Of a DNA stretch of 64,000 nucleotides, positions 13,687 to 23,776 are shown piece by piece. Where the stretch lies: the NCBI RefSeq assembly GCF_036370855.1, contig NC_088106.1:31014501-31078500 (forward strand). Reading direction: 5' to 3'. Position numbers and translations under genes: made by a program. Within the stretch, counting starts at the first letter, position 1; every line of letters starts with the position of its first letter. This stretch comes from Dromaius novaehollandiae. Lineage: Eukaryota; Chordata; Aves; Casuariiformes; Dromaiidae. The notes under the pieces are model-generated. The model saw nothing but the letters and a program-made list of their open reading frames with translations, was not told the DNA's origin and searched no databases.

Positions 13687-13910
13687 CTGTGCCCGGCTCA
13701 GCGGGTGGCCGCGCTCAGCCGCGGGCGGGGGACGCCGGCATGGGGCCGCGCCGCGCCGAGCCGAGCCGCGCCGAGCCGAACCGCGGTACCCGGCGGCTGC
13801 GGGCTGGCGGCGGCTGCGTCCCTGCGGGTCCCCGCCCCCCGCGCGCTGGTTGGCTGCTGCCGCCGGCGGCGGGGGGGGGAGATGGAGGGGGGCGGGGGGG
13901 GGCGCGAGCC
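13687..13910 (-). other. KIF1A: Probable KIF1A non-coding exon 1 (right edge unknown)
   Basis: On the minus strand CAG is followed by GTAAGG, a consensus donor at 13686, inside the CpG island and about 10.3 kb upstream of the KIF1A coding exon, whose 5' end is a splice acceptor. This makes it the best candidate for the last base of a non-coding first exon. The 5' end is a guess. A short upstream open frame (start at 13739-13741, stop at 13715-13717, eight residues, weak start context) would lie in the leader if transcription begins far enough upstream. Confidence 0.5.
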
Positions 13911-13923
13911 GGTGATGGAGCGG

Positions 13924-13931
13924 TGACGTCA
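13924..13931. promoter_or_regulatory. Palindromic cAMP response element (TGACGTCA)
   Basis: A perfect 8-bp CRE, the binding site for CREB/ATF dimers, in the CpG island about 240 bp upstream of the proposed KIF1A exon 1 donor. The motif is seen directly; its use by KIF1A is inferred from position. Confidence 0.6.
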
Positions 13932-14599
13932 GCGCCCCCCGCCCGGCCCGCGCTGCGGAACCGCCGCAAGGGCGAGGGAGCGGAGCGGGGCGGGGCGGGG
14001 CCCCCTGCGGCGCGCGCTCCCCCCCCTCCCCCGCCCCGCGGCGTCACCTGGCAACCGCCCCCCGGCCGGCAGCCGCCCCCCCGGGCTGGGCCCACCCGGG
14101 GCCGCCGGGGCCTCAGCGGGGCGGCGGGGCCGCACCCTCGGCCCCTCCCGCAGCCGTGGCACAGCCCGGCTCCGCCGGCTGCTTTGGGGGTCCTGCCGGG
14201 GGCGGGGGGGCAGCTTCACCTCCCCCCCCCCCGCCCGGGGCCGCACCCGGCCCGCCGGTCCGCGCGGGGTGCAAGAGCATCACGGCCGTGCCCCAGCGGC
14301 CAGCGCCGCCACCGCTGCCCGCCGCCCTCCCGCGTGCAGGAGCGCCCCAGCGGCTAAAAATAGCCGAAAGCTCCGGCTTTTGCACCGCTTTCCCGGGGAT
14401 GAGCTGTGCCACAGCCGCTCCGCACCAGCCTCCTCCGGCCGAAGCAAAGGCCGCCGCGGGGCCAGCGCTGTGACGCCCCGCAGCCGCGGGCGGGGGGCCG
14501 CCCGTGTGTGCTCCGCTGGGGCCTGGCCGCAGACCCGCTCCCGGCGACAGCGCGGCCGGCCGAGGGGTTGCCCGGCTCCTTTAGGGCGCACAGGGCCAG

Positions 14600-17500
14600 G
14601 GCCGCCCGGCATGGGGAGAGCGGGGCAGGGCTTTGCACCTGCCTCCCCCCGCGGAGGGGACGCCCCATCACCCGCCGTGGGGATGGAGACTTGGCACCCC
14701 CGTCCGCATCGCCGCGGTCATCCTGCTCCCTCAGCTGTTCACCTGGAGCTGCCCCCCACCCTCGCCAGCGCCAGTGTCCTCCCAACCTGGCAGCTCGCCA
14801 GCGCTTGCTGCTTTTAGCATCTGTTAAAGATTTCCTTCCACTGAAATAACTGATTAAACCTGATAAAACCACCCTGTCCGCCCTCTCCCGTGGAGCTGTC
14901 CCCGATTTGCACGGGCAGCTGTGAGCCGGGTGCGTGCACTGTCCCCCCAGCCGAAGGGCCGCCCGCTTGCGTTTGGAAGTGAAAATGCCAGCGCCCCGGC
15001 CATCTGGATGGAGGTATTTAGCCCAAACAAGGAAAGAAGATTATATCTTCACTGCCAGCTGTTTTCAGTAGCACATCACAGCTTCTCTGTTTGCAAGAAC
15101 AGTGCCGCTGCTCCTGCTCAACCCGTAATGGTGGTCAGGGAAGAAAGTGCCCCACTTTCCTGCCTCTTCACAGTGCATAGTGGTGGGAAGGGGCTTTGCA
15201 GCACAAGCCACGCATCTCCTCCCCTGTCTTTTCTGGAAGACTCTCTGGAGGACAGGCGGGAGGAAGGTCCTTCGGCTGCCAGCCTATGTATCAGTCTCTC
15301 CCCTGAGCAGAGGGAGCCAGTCCTGGCTGGAAGGGGCAAATAGCCTGGGCACGGCACTGGAGCCACATCCTGCACCGGGCAACCCTCCAGCCAGCGAGGC
15401 TTTTTGCTGGGCGGATGGAAAGGAATGATAGGAGACAAACAGCGTTATTGGACTAGAGTCTTTGAGATCCCAGCACGCTCCCAAGAAATCATCCATCAGA
15501 CAGCTGTTGCGGGATTGTCCGTATCAGAGCGGTCTGACCCACTGGTCCCCAGTGGAGGCCGGAGAGGGGACTGATTATTACTCACTTGGCAAAGAGCAGC
15601 CCCTCAGCAATAGGAGAAAGGGAGGGAGGAAGAAAGAGGCTTGAATGGACCACTCTGAAATCACACCAGCTTGGCTCTTGCCTCACCTTGACTGCCTGCT
15701 TCGTATGTGAGCTGCTGCTGAGCCTCCCCTGCCCGAGGCGGAGAGGCATTTACAGGAGGTGATGATTTAACAAACCTGGAAAGCACCCTCTTGCCTGCAC
15801 CCCCTGCCTAGAAATCAATGGCAGAAGTTGCCCCTCTCCTGACGTTTCTCATTAAGCATTTATCGAGATGGTATTGCTTCTCTTTTTCAGGTTTTCCATT
15901 CTCCAAGTCGAGTCCCCATGGGATCCTCACAGCTCCTGGGTCTGGCTTTATTCCTGAAACCTTGGCTCCTTCCCCTTTTTTTTTGCACTATGGGGTGACC
16001 CAGGACAGGGGGAGTTAGTGAGCACTCCTGAACCAGGCTGGGGATGGATCTGCTCTGCTTTGACACCACAGCTTCTGCTGCACCCCCACAGCATGGATCC
16101 AGAAGCCACAACACGCGTGTGGACCTGCGTGTGCACACGTGCCAGTGATAACCCATCTGATGGCAGTCCTGACATGGCCAGCCCACAGTCCTGGCACAGG
16201 ACATGGGGCTGGTACCTCACCTGGGGATTTGTTGTAATAAAGGACTTCAAACTAATCCTCTTTTCCTGGAGTACAAGGTGAGGTTCACATTTGCACAGAT
16301 GCTCCTGATACAGGCACAGCAAGCAAGAGCTTGACAGTCAGCAAACAGATTCAGGGCCCCCAGCGCACAAGCCCTTCCCAGCAACATTTCCTTCCAGAAA
16401 CCACCAGCTCATTTGTTTTTTAAATCACGATATTGTCCCAGAGTATGAAGGCCAGGAAAGCCGGTGGCGAGGAGAAGCCTCCCTCCCCTGGTGAGTGAGG
16501 CCCTGTCCACCCCGAACTCCCTCCTTGCTGCAGCCCAAGGCTGAGGGCACAGCAGGGAGGTGAGTGTTACTCAGGTGCCAGCTGTGTTTTTTTCTCCACT
16601 GATGATTGCTTTAGCCACACGGCCCTGTCACACCCCATTGCCAGCCATGTACTTGGCCAAGCTGGGTCCCGTTGCCCCACAACAAGTTCACATAGCAGAG
16701 GGCACCAGAGCACCACTCTGTCTTTCATCACTGGCCAAGGGACAGATCTTCTCTCTCTGCCCTGCCTTCCCACCTCCATGCTTGCTTCCTGCCTTGCAGG
16801 AGCTGCAGCAAGGTGGGGGACACTGGGACTTCTCCTGGCAGCCAGAGCTGTGGAGAAGGCAGAGCAATATGAAGAAGGGGGTGGGACAGTGTTCCCTACA
16901 TGACTCCCGCCATCCATTTTTGACAAGCGTGGCGGAGCCTCAGGCTAGGTCTCTCCAGCCTGGGTGCCGGGGGACATTGCGCATGCTCTGTACTCTTCTG
17001 TTGGCCTTTGGGATGGGACAAGGTGGTGTTCCTCAACAACCCTTCTCATCCTCACTTCTGTAAATGAGGAGCCAGCAACTGCCAGGCTAAGAGCTGTTTC
17101 CACCATCTGTGCAGCAACACAAGCTCTCTGCTGCGACCTGCTCCAAGCTCCTCTTGGAGAAGAGCAGCCAGCCGGTCACAGCACGCCTCAGGCAGCAGCA
17201 CTCCCGCCGTTCAAAGAGGTGCAGTCACCTGGCCCATTAGAGGCCCCACAGTGCAGCTGCCTGATGGGGTTTGGGCTGAAGTCTGTGCCCCCAAGCCCCA
17301 GTGCAGGAGCACCTAAGCACATACCAAAGTCTTGCACCTAAACAGGTCTGAAACGTATGCCAGCATGCTCTGCTGAGCAGGTAAAGCCATGCAAAGTGAC
17401 AGATGCTGTGCAGACCTCATCTCTTAACCAAGGGGAAATCTAGCTGGTGAATCTGGAAGCAGAACTGAGCAGAGCTTGTTCTCCACAGCTTACAGTGCCC

Positions 17501-19629
17501 ACCCCAATGCAAGGGGCAGAGGCAGTCTTCAAGGCCAACAGAGCTAGTCAGCTATAGGCAGATCGTTTCTAGACACACTTTGGTTTGAGCTGAAGCAGAG
17601 TTTAGTACCTCCCGCTAAGGCAAAGCTTGCACTTTTTTGTTCATCTTCATTAATCTCAGCAGAGCAGGGCAATAGTCTGCAGGGAAAGGCCTGGCCGACA
17701 CTGCATTTGCAGAGGATAATAAACAGGCTCGTGTGTTTGCATGGGGAGGGCAATGTGCCAGCAGCAATCCCAGCGTCGCAGCTGATCCCACCCTGGACAC
17801 GTCCTTTGGCACCAGCAGCCCCAGCCATCACCCCCTGCACTGCAGGCCCAGAGAAGGGGCCAGCTGGGCTGCCCTTGCTGGGACACACGGACACATGAGG
17901 GGAAGGGACTCCCTGCTCCCACTGCAGATCAAAATGCCAGCCCCAGGCCCGTGCCAGTGAGCCATGCTGCCACAGGGAGCCCTGACCAAGCAGTGTGACT
18001 GCTTATGGCTGCACTCACAATCCAGGGCGACGAGCTCCTCACGTGTCATCGTAGACAGCCACCCATGGCAGGGAGGTGGCCAGCCCCAGCAGCAGCCAGG
18101 GCCATGGCAGCCTGGTGACACTGGGTGACAAGTCATCTCTCCTGCACCAAACCAGCAAGCTTTTGGGGACTTTCCACCTGGTAAGCATCATCTCCAGCCC
18201 TGAGTCATTGGCTGACACCTCTCCAGGGAAGCACCTGCAGAGGCTGGGGCAGAGGGGAGGGATGGGCAGAGGTTCATGGAGAGATGCAGTCAGTTGCTGC
18301 AAAAAGCAGGTCTCTTGGCATCTTTTTACAAGACGACAACCAGGTCCGCACTGCTCTGGGTCATTCCCGCCCACTGCCAACTGAGCAGGGACAGTACTGG
18401 TCCCAGAAGAGATCAGATCAGGAAGCTGGAAGGTGGCCAGGGAGTGAGCACCTGGCTCTGAGCCACAGTCCATTCATCCGCCGGAACCGCGGGAGCCTTG
18501 CCAGCTCCTCGCAGCCGGGGAGCCGCTCCCAGACCTGCTGAGAGCCTGCAATGGGCAGCTCTCAGGGTCACAGCATTTGCATTTCAGAGTTGATACCTGA
18601 CCTGTGGTTCTCATTTCGGGGAGGAACACTGCAGGCTTTAGCAGAGTAGTAGCCCTTCACCCAGCTTTGGACTCATGTCCACATCAATGAGCAGAGGTTC
18701 TCGGCCTGCGAGGGCTACACCCCTGCAATGCTGAAGGTGTCCAGCCAGTGGCGGCTGTGCCAGGGCCAGTCCCAGGGTGCACTTCTCCTGGCATGGGGGC
18801 AGCAGGGACCCTGTGAGCAGGGGAGCCCCTCTCTGCCTCTCCTCGCAGCAGGGCTCCCACCAAGAAGGAGCCCATCAACCATCTTCTGCTGCCCCCTGAA
18901 TCTGCTTCCCCATCGCAGTGAGACATCCCCTCTATGGACACTTGGTGCCCAGATCCCACTGGAGGACCCCAATACCTTCCCTCCCTCTTCCTCTTGCAGG
19001 CGAAGAAAAATGGGTTTGCCCATCCAAGTAAGGTGCGAGAGCAGCTCAGCTCCCCCCGGCTCGAGGAGCACATGAGCAGCTCGCACCATGCCTTGCTGGG
19101 ACACATCACAGGGAGGCACAACCGGCCCTTGGCCCTGGGGTGGACAACATGCCCAGTGCACACGCTGTGTCTGGCAGCATGGAGACAACGAGGTGGACTG
19201 CAGCCCAGGGCATTCATCAACCTGGGGCCAGAGAGAGCCACCTCGACCTGTGATGAGCGGTGGTTTACGCCACGGCTGTTGCAAGGGGCAGGCGGGGGAC
19301 TGGCTGTGTTGCCATGCTGGCTGGAAGAGGTGGGGGATGTTTGTCTGCGGCAGCCAGCCCTGCGGGCAAGTGTTTCGTGGAGTGTCTGCCAACAGTGCCA
19401 CTACGTGCAGGGAGGATACACGGAGTCAACGAGGGGCAGATGTGTCCCCAGAGAGACCGTGGCAGGGGGGATCCCCTGCAATGAGAGGGCTGGGGCGGCG
19501 CGGCTGGTGTTAGTGGCACATTAACTGGGCGAGGAGGCGGCCGGGGGCAGAGTCCGGGCTGGTGGCAGGGGGAGCGTCCTGCCCCGGGGTCGGGGTCCGC
19601 CGGGGCATCGGACTCTCCTGGCTGCGGTG
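14600..19629. other. Intergenic region between KIF1A promoter and AGXT
   Basis: About 5 kb with no gene of a recognised family. The only exon-like signals are a 46-bp segment with a good donor at 16445-16490, a 26-bp acceptor/donor-flanked segment at 16534-16559 and a segment after an acceptor at 16800; the first and last join in frame into a 49-residue open frame of unknown meaning. Liver-type AGXT promoter elements should lie near 19.5 kb, but no motif there is clear enough to call. Confidence 0.6.
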
Positions 19630-19884
19630 ATGCACAGCGCAGCGGTGCGGGGTGCCGCCTGGGCCGCCTCTGCCGCTCCTCTCCTCCCGGCTCGGCTCCC
19701 GGGGCCACCGCGGCACGCCATGGCTGCCGGCCTGCTGCGCGTCGCCCCCCCGGAGAGGCTGCTCCAGCCTCTGGCTGTGTCGCAGAGGCTGCTGCTGGGG
19801 CCGGGGCCCAGCAATGTGCCCCCTCGCATCCGGGCCGCGGGGGGCCAGCAGCTCCTGGGCCCCATGCACCCTGAGATGCTGCAG
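19630..19884 (+). CDS. AGXT: AGXT exon 1 (residues 1-85, two candidate starts)
   Basis: The first ATG is at 19630 (G at -3, C at +4) and the second, in frame, at 19720 (GCCATGG, strong context). The 30-residue leader has arginines at 8, 22 and 28 and no Asp or Glu. After the second start come the conserved PP pair and [13 protein letters not shown]. The donor is CAG/GTGAGT and the exon ends in phase 0. Confidence 0.93.
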
Positions 19885-22800
19885 GTGAGTCACCTCCTGG
19901 CCCTGCCTGCCTCCCCTCCCCTCCTCATCCTCAGCGTAACCCCACCACACAGCCCCTCACCCGTGCTAGAGAGCCGGATCTGCGGTGGCAACTTGCCCGC
20001 AGGGCTCAGCTGGGACGAGGGCTGCGGTAACGGCAGTGGTCTCTTGCTGCCCACTGCAGATCATGGACGAGATCAAGGCAGGCATCCAGTACGCCTTCCA
20101 GACACACAACCCGCTGACCCTGGCCATCAGCGGCACCGGCCACTGCGCCATGGAGGCTACTCTCCTCAACCTGGTTGAGCAGGGTGACACCGTGCTGGTG
20201 GCCGTCAACGGCATCTGGGGCGAGCGCGCGGCCGACATCGCCGGGAGATTGGGTATGCCGGGGGGGCAGCCGGGCTCCAAACCGCACCCGCGCTGCTCAG
20301 GGTTTAACCGGCTGCTCACGGGGTGGGACACCTTCGCCCAGGAGATCCTGCCCACTGTCCCCGTCCTGGGCTGCCACGGCTGGAGACACGGCTTGGGGGT
20401 CAGGAAAAAGCCCCAAATGATACCCCTCTGCTTATGGTAGTTTATGGGTTTTCCGCTGGGCAAATCCCCAGGGAGCCAGACCCTGGCCAGTGGCTCCACT
20501 CCTGGTTAATACATGACTTATTCCCCTGTGGAGCAGGAGGAAGGGCTGAGCCTCACTCTCGCTCTGCCCAAATCCCTTCCAGGGGCCAACGTCCATAAGC
20601 TGCTGAAGCCCCTGGGCGAGTACTTCACCCTGCGGGACATTGAGGAGGTGAGTGCCGGTTGCAGGCAGTGGACTCCATCCCGGCCCACAAGCCCCGGAGC
20701 TGAGCGGTTCCTCTCCATCTCTCTTCCCGCGCAGGGCCTGGTGAGGCACAAGCCCTTAATGCTCTTCATCACCCACGGCGAGTCCTCCACGGGTGTGCTG
20801 CAGCCGCTGGAGGGGCTGGGCGAGCTGTGCCACCGGTCAGTGGGCGGCGGGTGCCTGCGGGACCCCAAGGTGGCAGCCCATGCCCAGCTGGGCATCTGGG
20901 ACTGGGGCGCAGGGACTGATTCCTGACTCATGGCCTTGTGGGGCTGGGACACCCGCAGCTGGAGGAAGAGGGGAGGGAGGAAGGGTGCGAAAGCAGGAGG
21001 AGGTGGCGGGAGGCCAGGGCTGAGCTCTGTCTTCCCTCAGGCATGGCTGCCTGCTGCTCGTGGACTCGGTGGCATCGCTCGGGGGAGCGCCCATCCTCAT
21101 GGACCAGCAGGGTAAGAACTGTGGATGCTGTTGGGGACACCCAGGTGGACAAGAGGGTCCCGCACACTGGGAGTTCAAGCTGGGGTGCAGGGGGGGAGAT
21201 CGAAGCAGGATCAGCTCCGCTGCCTGTCACTGCATGCCAGTGACACTAGAAGCTGCTCCAGCTGTGGCCAGACACCTTGTGGCCACCTCCATCTCCTGGT
21301 GGGGATGGTCAGAGGTGCCAAGGCACTCCTCAAAGTGGGCCAAACACAACCAGGACCCCACAGCATCTGTGACCCACCCCATGCTCCCCGCACACCATTC
21401 ACGGCAGGGCAAAATGCAAGTGAGACCTGGGGGGCTCAACACACCTCTCCCGCCAGGGAGTCCCTGGGTCTCTGAGGAGCTTTCTCTCCTTTTGTGCAGA
21501 GATTGACGTCTTGTACTCAGGGTCTCAGAAAGTCCTCAGTGCCCCCCCTGGCAGTGCCCCCATCTCGTTCAGCGAGCGAGCCAGGTAGGTACAGCCCTGT
21601 CCCCTCCGTGGGCACTGGCTGCGCGGGGCAGGAATGGGGCAGGCCATAATCCCCTCTCCCTTGCCACCCATCTGGTCCAGCCCTGCTAAGGAAAGCACTC
21701 CCAGCACTGGGTCTGCTGGGCTCAGAGCCAGGCCCTGTGCCGGCTACATCTCCTCGCAGCAATGCCGGCCCTGGGGCTGGCACCGAGAGCTCCGCAAGAG
21801 CCGCTCCCTGCTCCATGCTGGCCCCAGTACTCACTTTGAGGAGGCCCTGGCACAGGGCAGACCTCCAGCCTGGAGCTGGCACGGGGAGATGGGGTGGTCC
21901 TTGCTGGGGGTCCCCAGGGGCCAGCTCAGGCCCTGTGCTCTGCTTCTCCAGGGAGAAGATGCTGAGGAGGAAGACGAAGCCTCGCTCCTTCTACCTAGAC
22001 ATGGGCTGGCTGGCAAACTACTGGGGCTGCGACGGCAAGCCACGAATGTGAGGGGAGGCTGTCCCGGGACAGACGGCCACAGACATCCCAAAGCATGTTG
22101 CTTCCCTTTGCCCAAAGCTCCCCTCAGCTCGCACCCACCCCTGCCGAAAGAGCCCTTTCCACCCCACCCTGGTGCCCAGCATTGGTCCCCTCCCCAGCCC
22201 AGCCTTCGCCCAGCTGGCAGGTCACCTGCCCTGCAGAGATGGATCACACCAGCTCCTCCATGCAGGGCTCTGCCCCCTCTCCCCGTCACCCCTCCCTCCT
22301 CGCGGGCTGCCCTGGGCACTTCGCTCCCCTCCGTGCCGGCTGCAGTGCAGGTGGCAGAGCCTGGCGGCACCTCGGCCCCCCGCCACGAGCTGGAAGTGCG
22401 GCTCTGCGGCGTGCGGGGGATGAGCCCGCCGGGGTGCCGTTTGGGTTTTGCAGGTACCACCATACGGCGCCCATCAACAGCTTCTTCAGCCTGCGGGAGG
22501 GCTTGGCGATGCTGGCTGAGCTGGTGAGCAGCACCAGGGCTTGGCGTAGGGAGAGGGAGAGGGCAGAGCCCCAGGGGACAGCAGAGCCCGGCGCTGCTTT
22601 CATTACTGGTAGAGTTTAGGTGAAAGAAAGGGCACCAGGAGGTCTTCGGCAGCGGTGGTGACCTTGTCTCTCTTTTATGGCCGCCACGGCACAGGGTCTG
22701 GAAAGCTTGTGGGAGCGCCACCGGGCCAACTGCACCTACCTGTGCGAGGGGCTGCAGGACCTGGGGCTTGAGCTCTTTGTGAAGGAGGAGGTAGGCCTGG

Positions 22801-23776
22801 GGCGAGCCCGTCCCACCGGGTCTGGGTGGCGTGAGGACACAGCGGCGTTCCTCTACCAGAGACTTGGCCTGGGCGGGTTTTGATGCAAACTCCCCCAGTG
22901 GTTTCACAGATGGAGAAGAATATCCCGAATTTCCCCTGCTCTGAGATTCTTTCTCCTCCCAGGCTGCAGGGCTCCTGGGGGACTGGCAAGTGGCCAGAGG
23001 CTGCAGATTTGACCCTGTTTCTCTCTTCTCCAGAAGGCAAGACTTCCCACCGTCACCACCGTCAAAGTGCCCACGGGCTACGACTGGAAGGAGATCACGG
23101 CCTTTGTCATGAACAAACACGCCATCGAGATCGCTGGGGGCCTGGGCCCCTCGGCAGGCAAGGTGAGAAGGGTGCTCCTCTCCCTGCTGCACTGCTCCAA
23201 ATTCACCCTGTGGTCCCCCGGCAGGCACTGAACCCAGACGCTGCACTGCCAGAAACAGGCTGCATCCATCGGCAGGGCCTCCGAGATGAGCTGAGGCTCC
23301 TGGGATGCCAGGCACAGACATCTAATATACGGTCACATCCAACTGCCTGCAGCAATGCATATCAGTTCTTAACCATACAGAACTGCTGCAACACGATTGA
23401 ATAACTGCACACATAATTAGTGGGGTGACATGTCTTTATCATCACTGAGAGGAAATGCATATTAAATACGAATGAACAGGAGGTGCACACACATGCACAC
23501 ACGCACGCATGCACAGCTGCTCCCTTGCATACCCCTCGCTCCGCACCATGGCTGGAGGGAGCCTTTGCTCTGCTGCCAGCAATTCTGCTCTGCAGAGGGG
23601 AGACGGGGGGCCAGGGCACAGTCCTGAAGGTCTATGCTGCAGTGAGAAACCTGTCTGTCTCCTCCCAGGTTCTTCGAATTGGCCTCATGGGCTACAACTC
23701 AACCAGAGCCAATGCGGACAAGGTGCTCTGCGCCCTGAGAGACGCCCTCCAGCACTGTCACCAGAGCAAGCTGTGA
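19630..23776 (+). CDS. AGXT: AGXT, serine-pyruvate / alanine-glyoxylate aminotransferase (11 exons)
   Basis: A PLP-dependent class V aminotransferase that converts glyoxylate plus alanine to glycine plus pyruvate (also serine plus pyruvate), keeping glyoxylate from becoming oxalate in liver. Coding exons: 19630-19884, 20060-20252, 20583-20647, 20735-20835, 21041-21111, 21500-21584, 21952-22047, 22454-22523, 22695-22790, 23034-23162, 23669-23776. All junctions keep phase, giving 422 residues from the first ATG or 392 from the second (19720), and 392 is the human length. In short numbering the key residues fall as in human: Gly82-His83, Asp183, the PLP lysine Lys209 in SGSQK, and VLRIG near the end. 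The C-terminus is SKL, a canonical peroxisomal signal. Between the two starts lie 30 codons rich in Ala and Arg with no acidic residue, a plausible mitochondrial presequence. No truncation or frameshift is seen. Confidence 0.96.
20060..20252 (+). CDS. AGXT: AGXT exon 2 (residues 86-150)
   Basis: Acceptor CACTGCAG. It encodes [20 protein letters not shown], then [10 protein letters not shown] (cofactor phosphate loop) and NGIWG with the conserved Trp that stacks on PLP. It ends in phase 1 before GTATGC. Confidence 0.93.
20583..20647 (+). CDS. AGXT: AGXT exon 3 (residues 150-171)
   Basis: Acceptor CCTTCCAG. It encodes [20 protein letters not shown] plus EE and ends in phase 0 before GTGAGT. 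This is the least conserved segment compared with human. Confidence 0.9.
20735..20835 (+). CDS. AGXT: AGXT exon 4 (residues 172-205)
   Basis: Acceptor CCGCGCAG. It carries the family hallmark [14 protein letters not shown], which lines the active site, and ends in phase 2 before GTCAGT, a less common but acceptable donor. Confidence 0.94.
21041..21111 (+). CDS. AGXT: AGXT exon 5 (residues 205-229)
   Basis: Acceptor TTCCCTCAG. It encodes [20 protein letters not shown]; the Asp in VDS (Asp183 in the short form) contacts the PLP ring nitrogen. It ends in phase 1 before GTAAGA. Confidence 0.95.
21500..21584 (+). CDS. AGXT: AGXT exon 6 (residues 229-257, catalytic lysine)
   Basis: Acceptor TTTTGTGCAG. 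It encodes [17 protein letters not shown]; the lysine in SGSQK (239 from the first ATG, 209 from the second) forms the Schiff base with PLP. It ends in phase 2 before GTAGGT. Confidence 0.95.
21952..22047 (+). CDS. AGXT: AGXT exon 7 (residues 257-289)
   Basis: Acceptor CTTCTCCAG. It encodes [20 protein letters not shown], then CDGKPRM, matching the human LDIKWLANFWGCD segment. It ends in phase 2 before GTGAGG. Confidence 0.94.
22454..22523 (+). CDS. AGXT: AGXT exon 8 (residues 289-312)
   Basis: Acceptor GGTTTTGCAG. It encodes [20 protein letters not shown], the conserved YHHT-P substrate-side segment, and ends in phase 0 before GTGAGC. Confidence 0.93.
22695..22790 (+). CDS. AGXT: AGXT exon 9 (residues 313-344)
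   Basis: Acceptor ACGGCACAG. It encodes [20 protein letters not shown], then [10 protein letters not shown], the start of the C-terminal domain. Phase 0 at both ends; donor GTAGGC. Confidence 0.92.
23034..23162 (+). CDS. AGXT: AGXT exon 10 (residues 345-387)
   Basis: Acceptor TTCTCCAG. It encodes [20 protein letters not shown] and [13 protein letters not shown], close to human throughout. Phase 0 at both ends; donor GTGAGA. Confidence 0.94.
23669..23776 (+). CDS. AGXT: AGXT exon 11 (residues 388-422 and stop)
   Basis: Acceptor CTCCTCCCAG. It encodes [20 protein letters not shown]; the Arg in VLRIG (Arg360 in the short form) binds the substrate carboxylate. It ends HCHQSKL and TGA at 23774-23776. 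SKL is the canonical PTS1 tripeptide, whereas human has KKL. Confidence 0.95.
   Translation, partial: VLRIGLMGYNSTRANADKVLCALRDALQHCHQSKL

Larger units (their letters stand above)
13100..14560. promoter_or_regulatory. KIF1A: CpG island, probable KIF1A promoter
   Basis: A long, very CpG-dense block. It includes a consensus CRE at 13924-13931, a G-run cluster at 13871-13902 and the probable first-exon splice donor of KIF1A at 13686. No TATA box is evident, as expected for a CpG-type promoter. Long open frames on both strands (up to 441 codons) are by-products of a composition that lacks stop codons and show no protein family features. The outer limits are approximate and the transcription start cannot be fixed by eye. 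Confidence 0.7.

Noticed and set aside
13032-14357. 441-codon plus-strand open frame
   Set aside because: Extremely Arg/Pro/Ala-rich, in a CpG island that lacks stop codons in several frames on both strands; no domain or splice support.
19509-19525. HNF1-like inverted repeat (GTTAGT...ATTAAC) upstream of AGXT
   Set aside because: The half-sites are 5 bp apart instead of 1, so it does not fit the HNF1 consensus.
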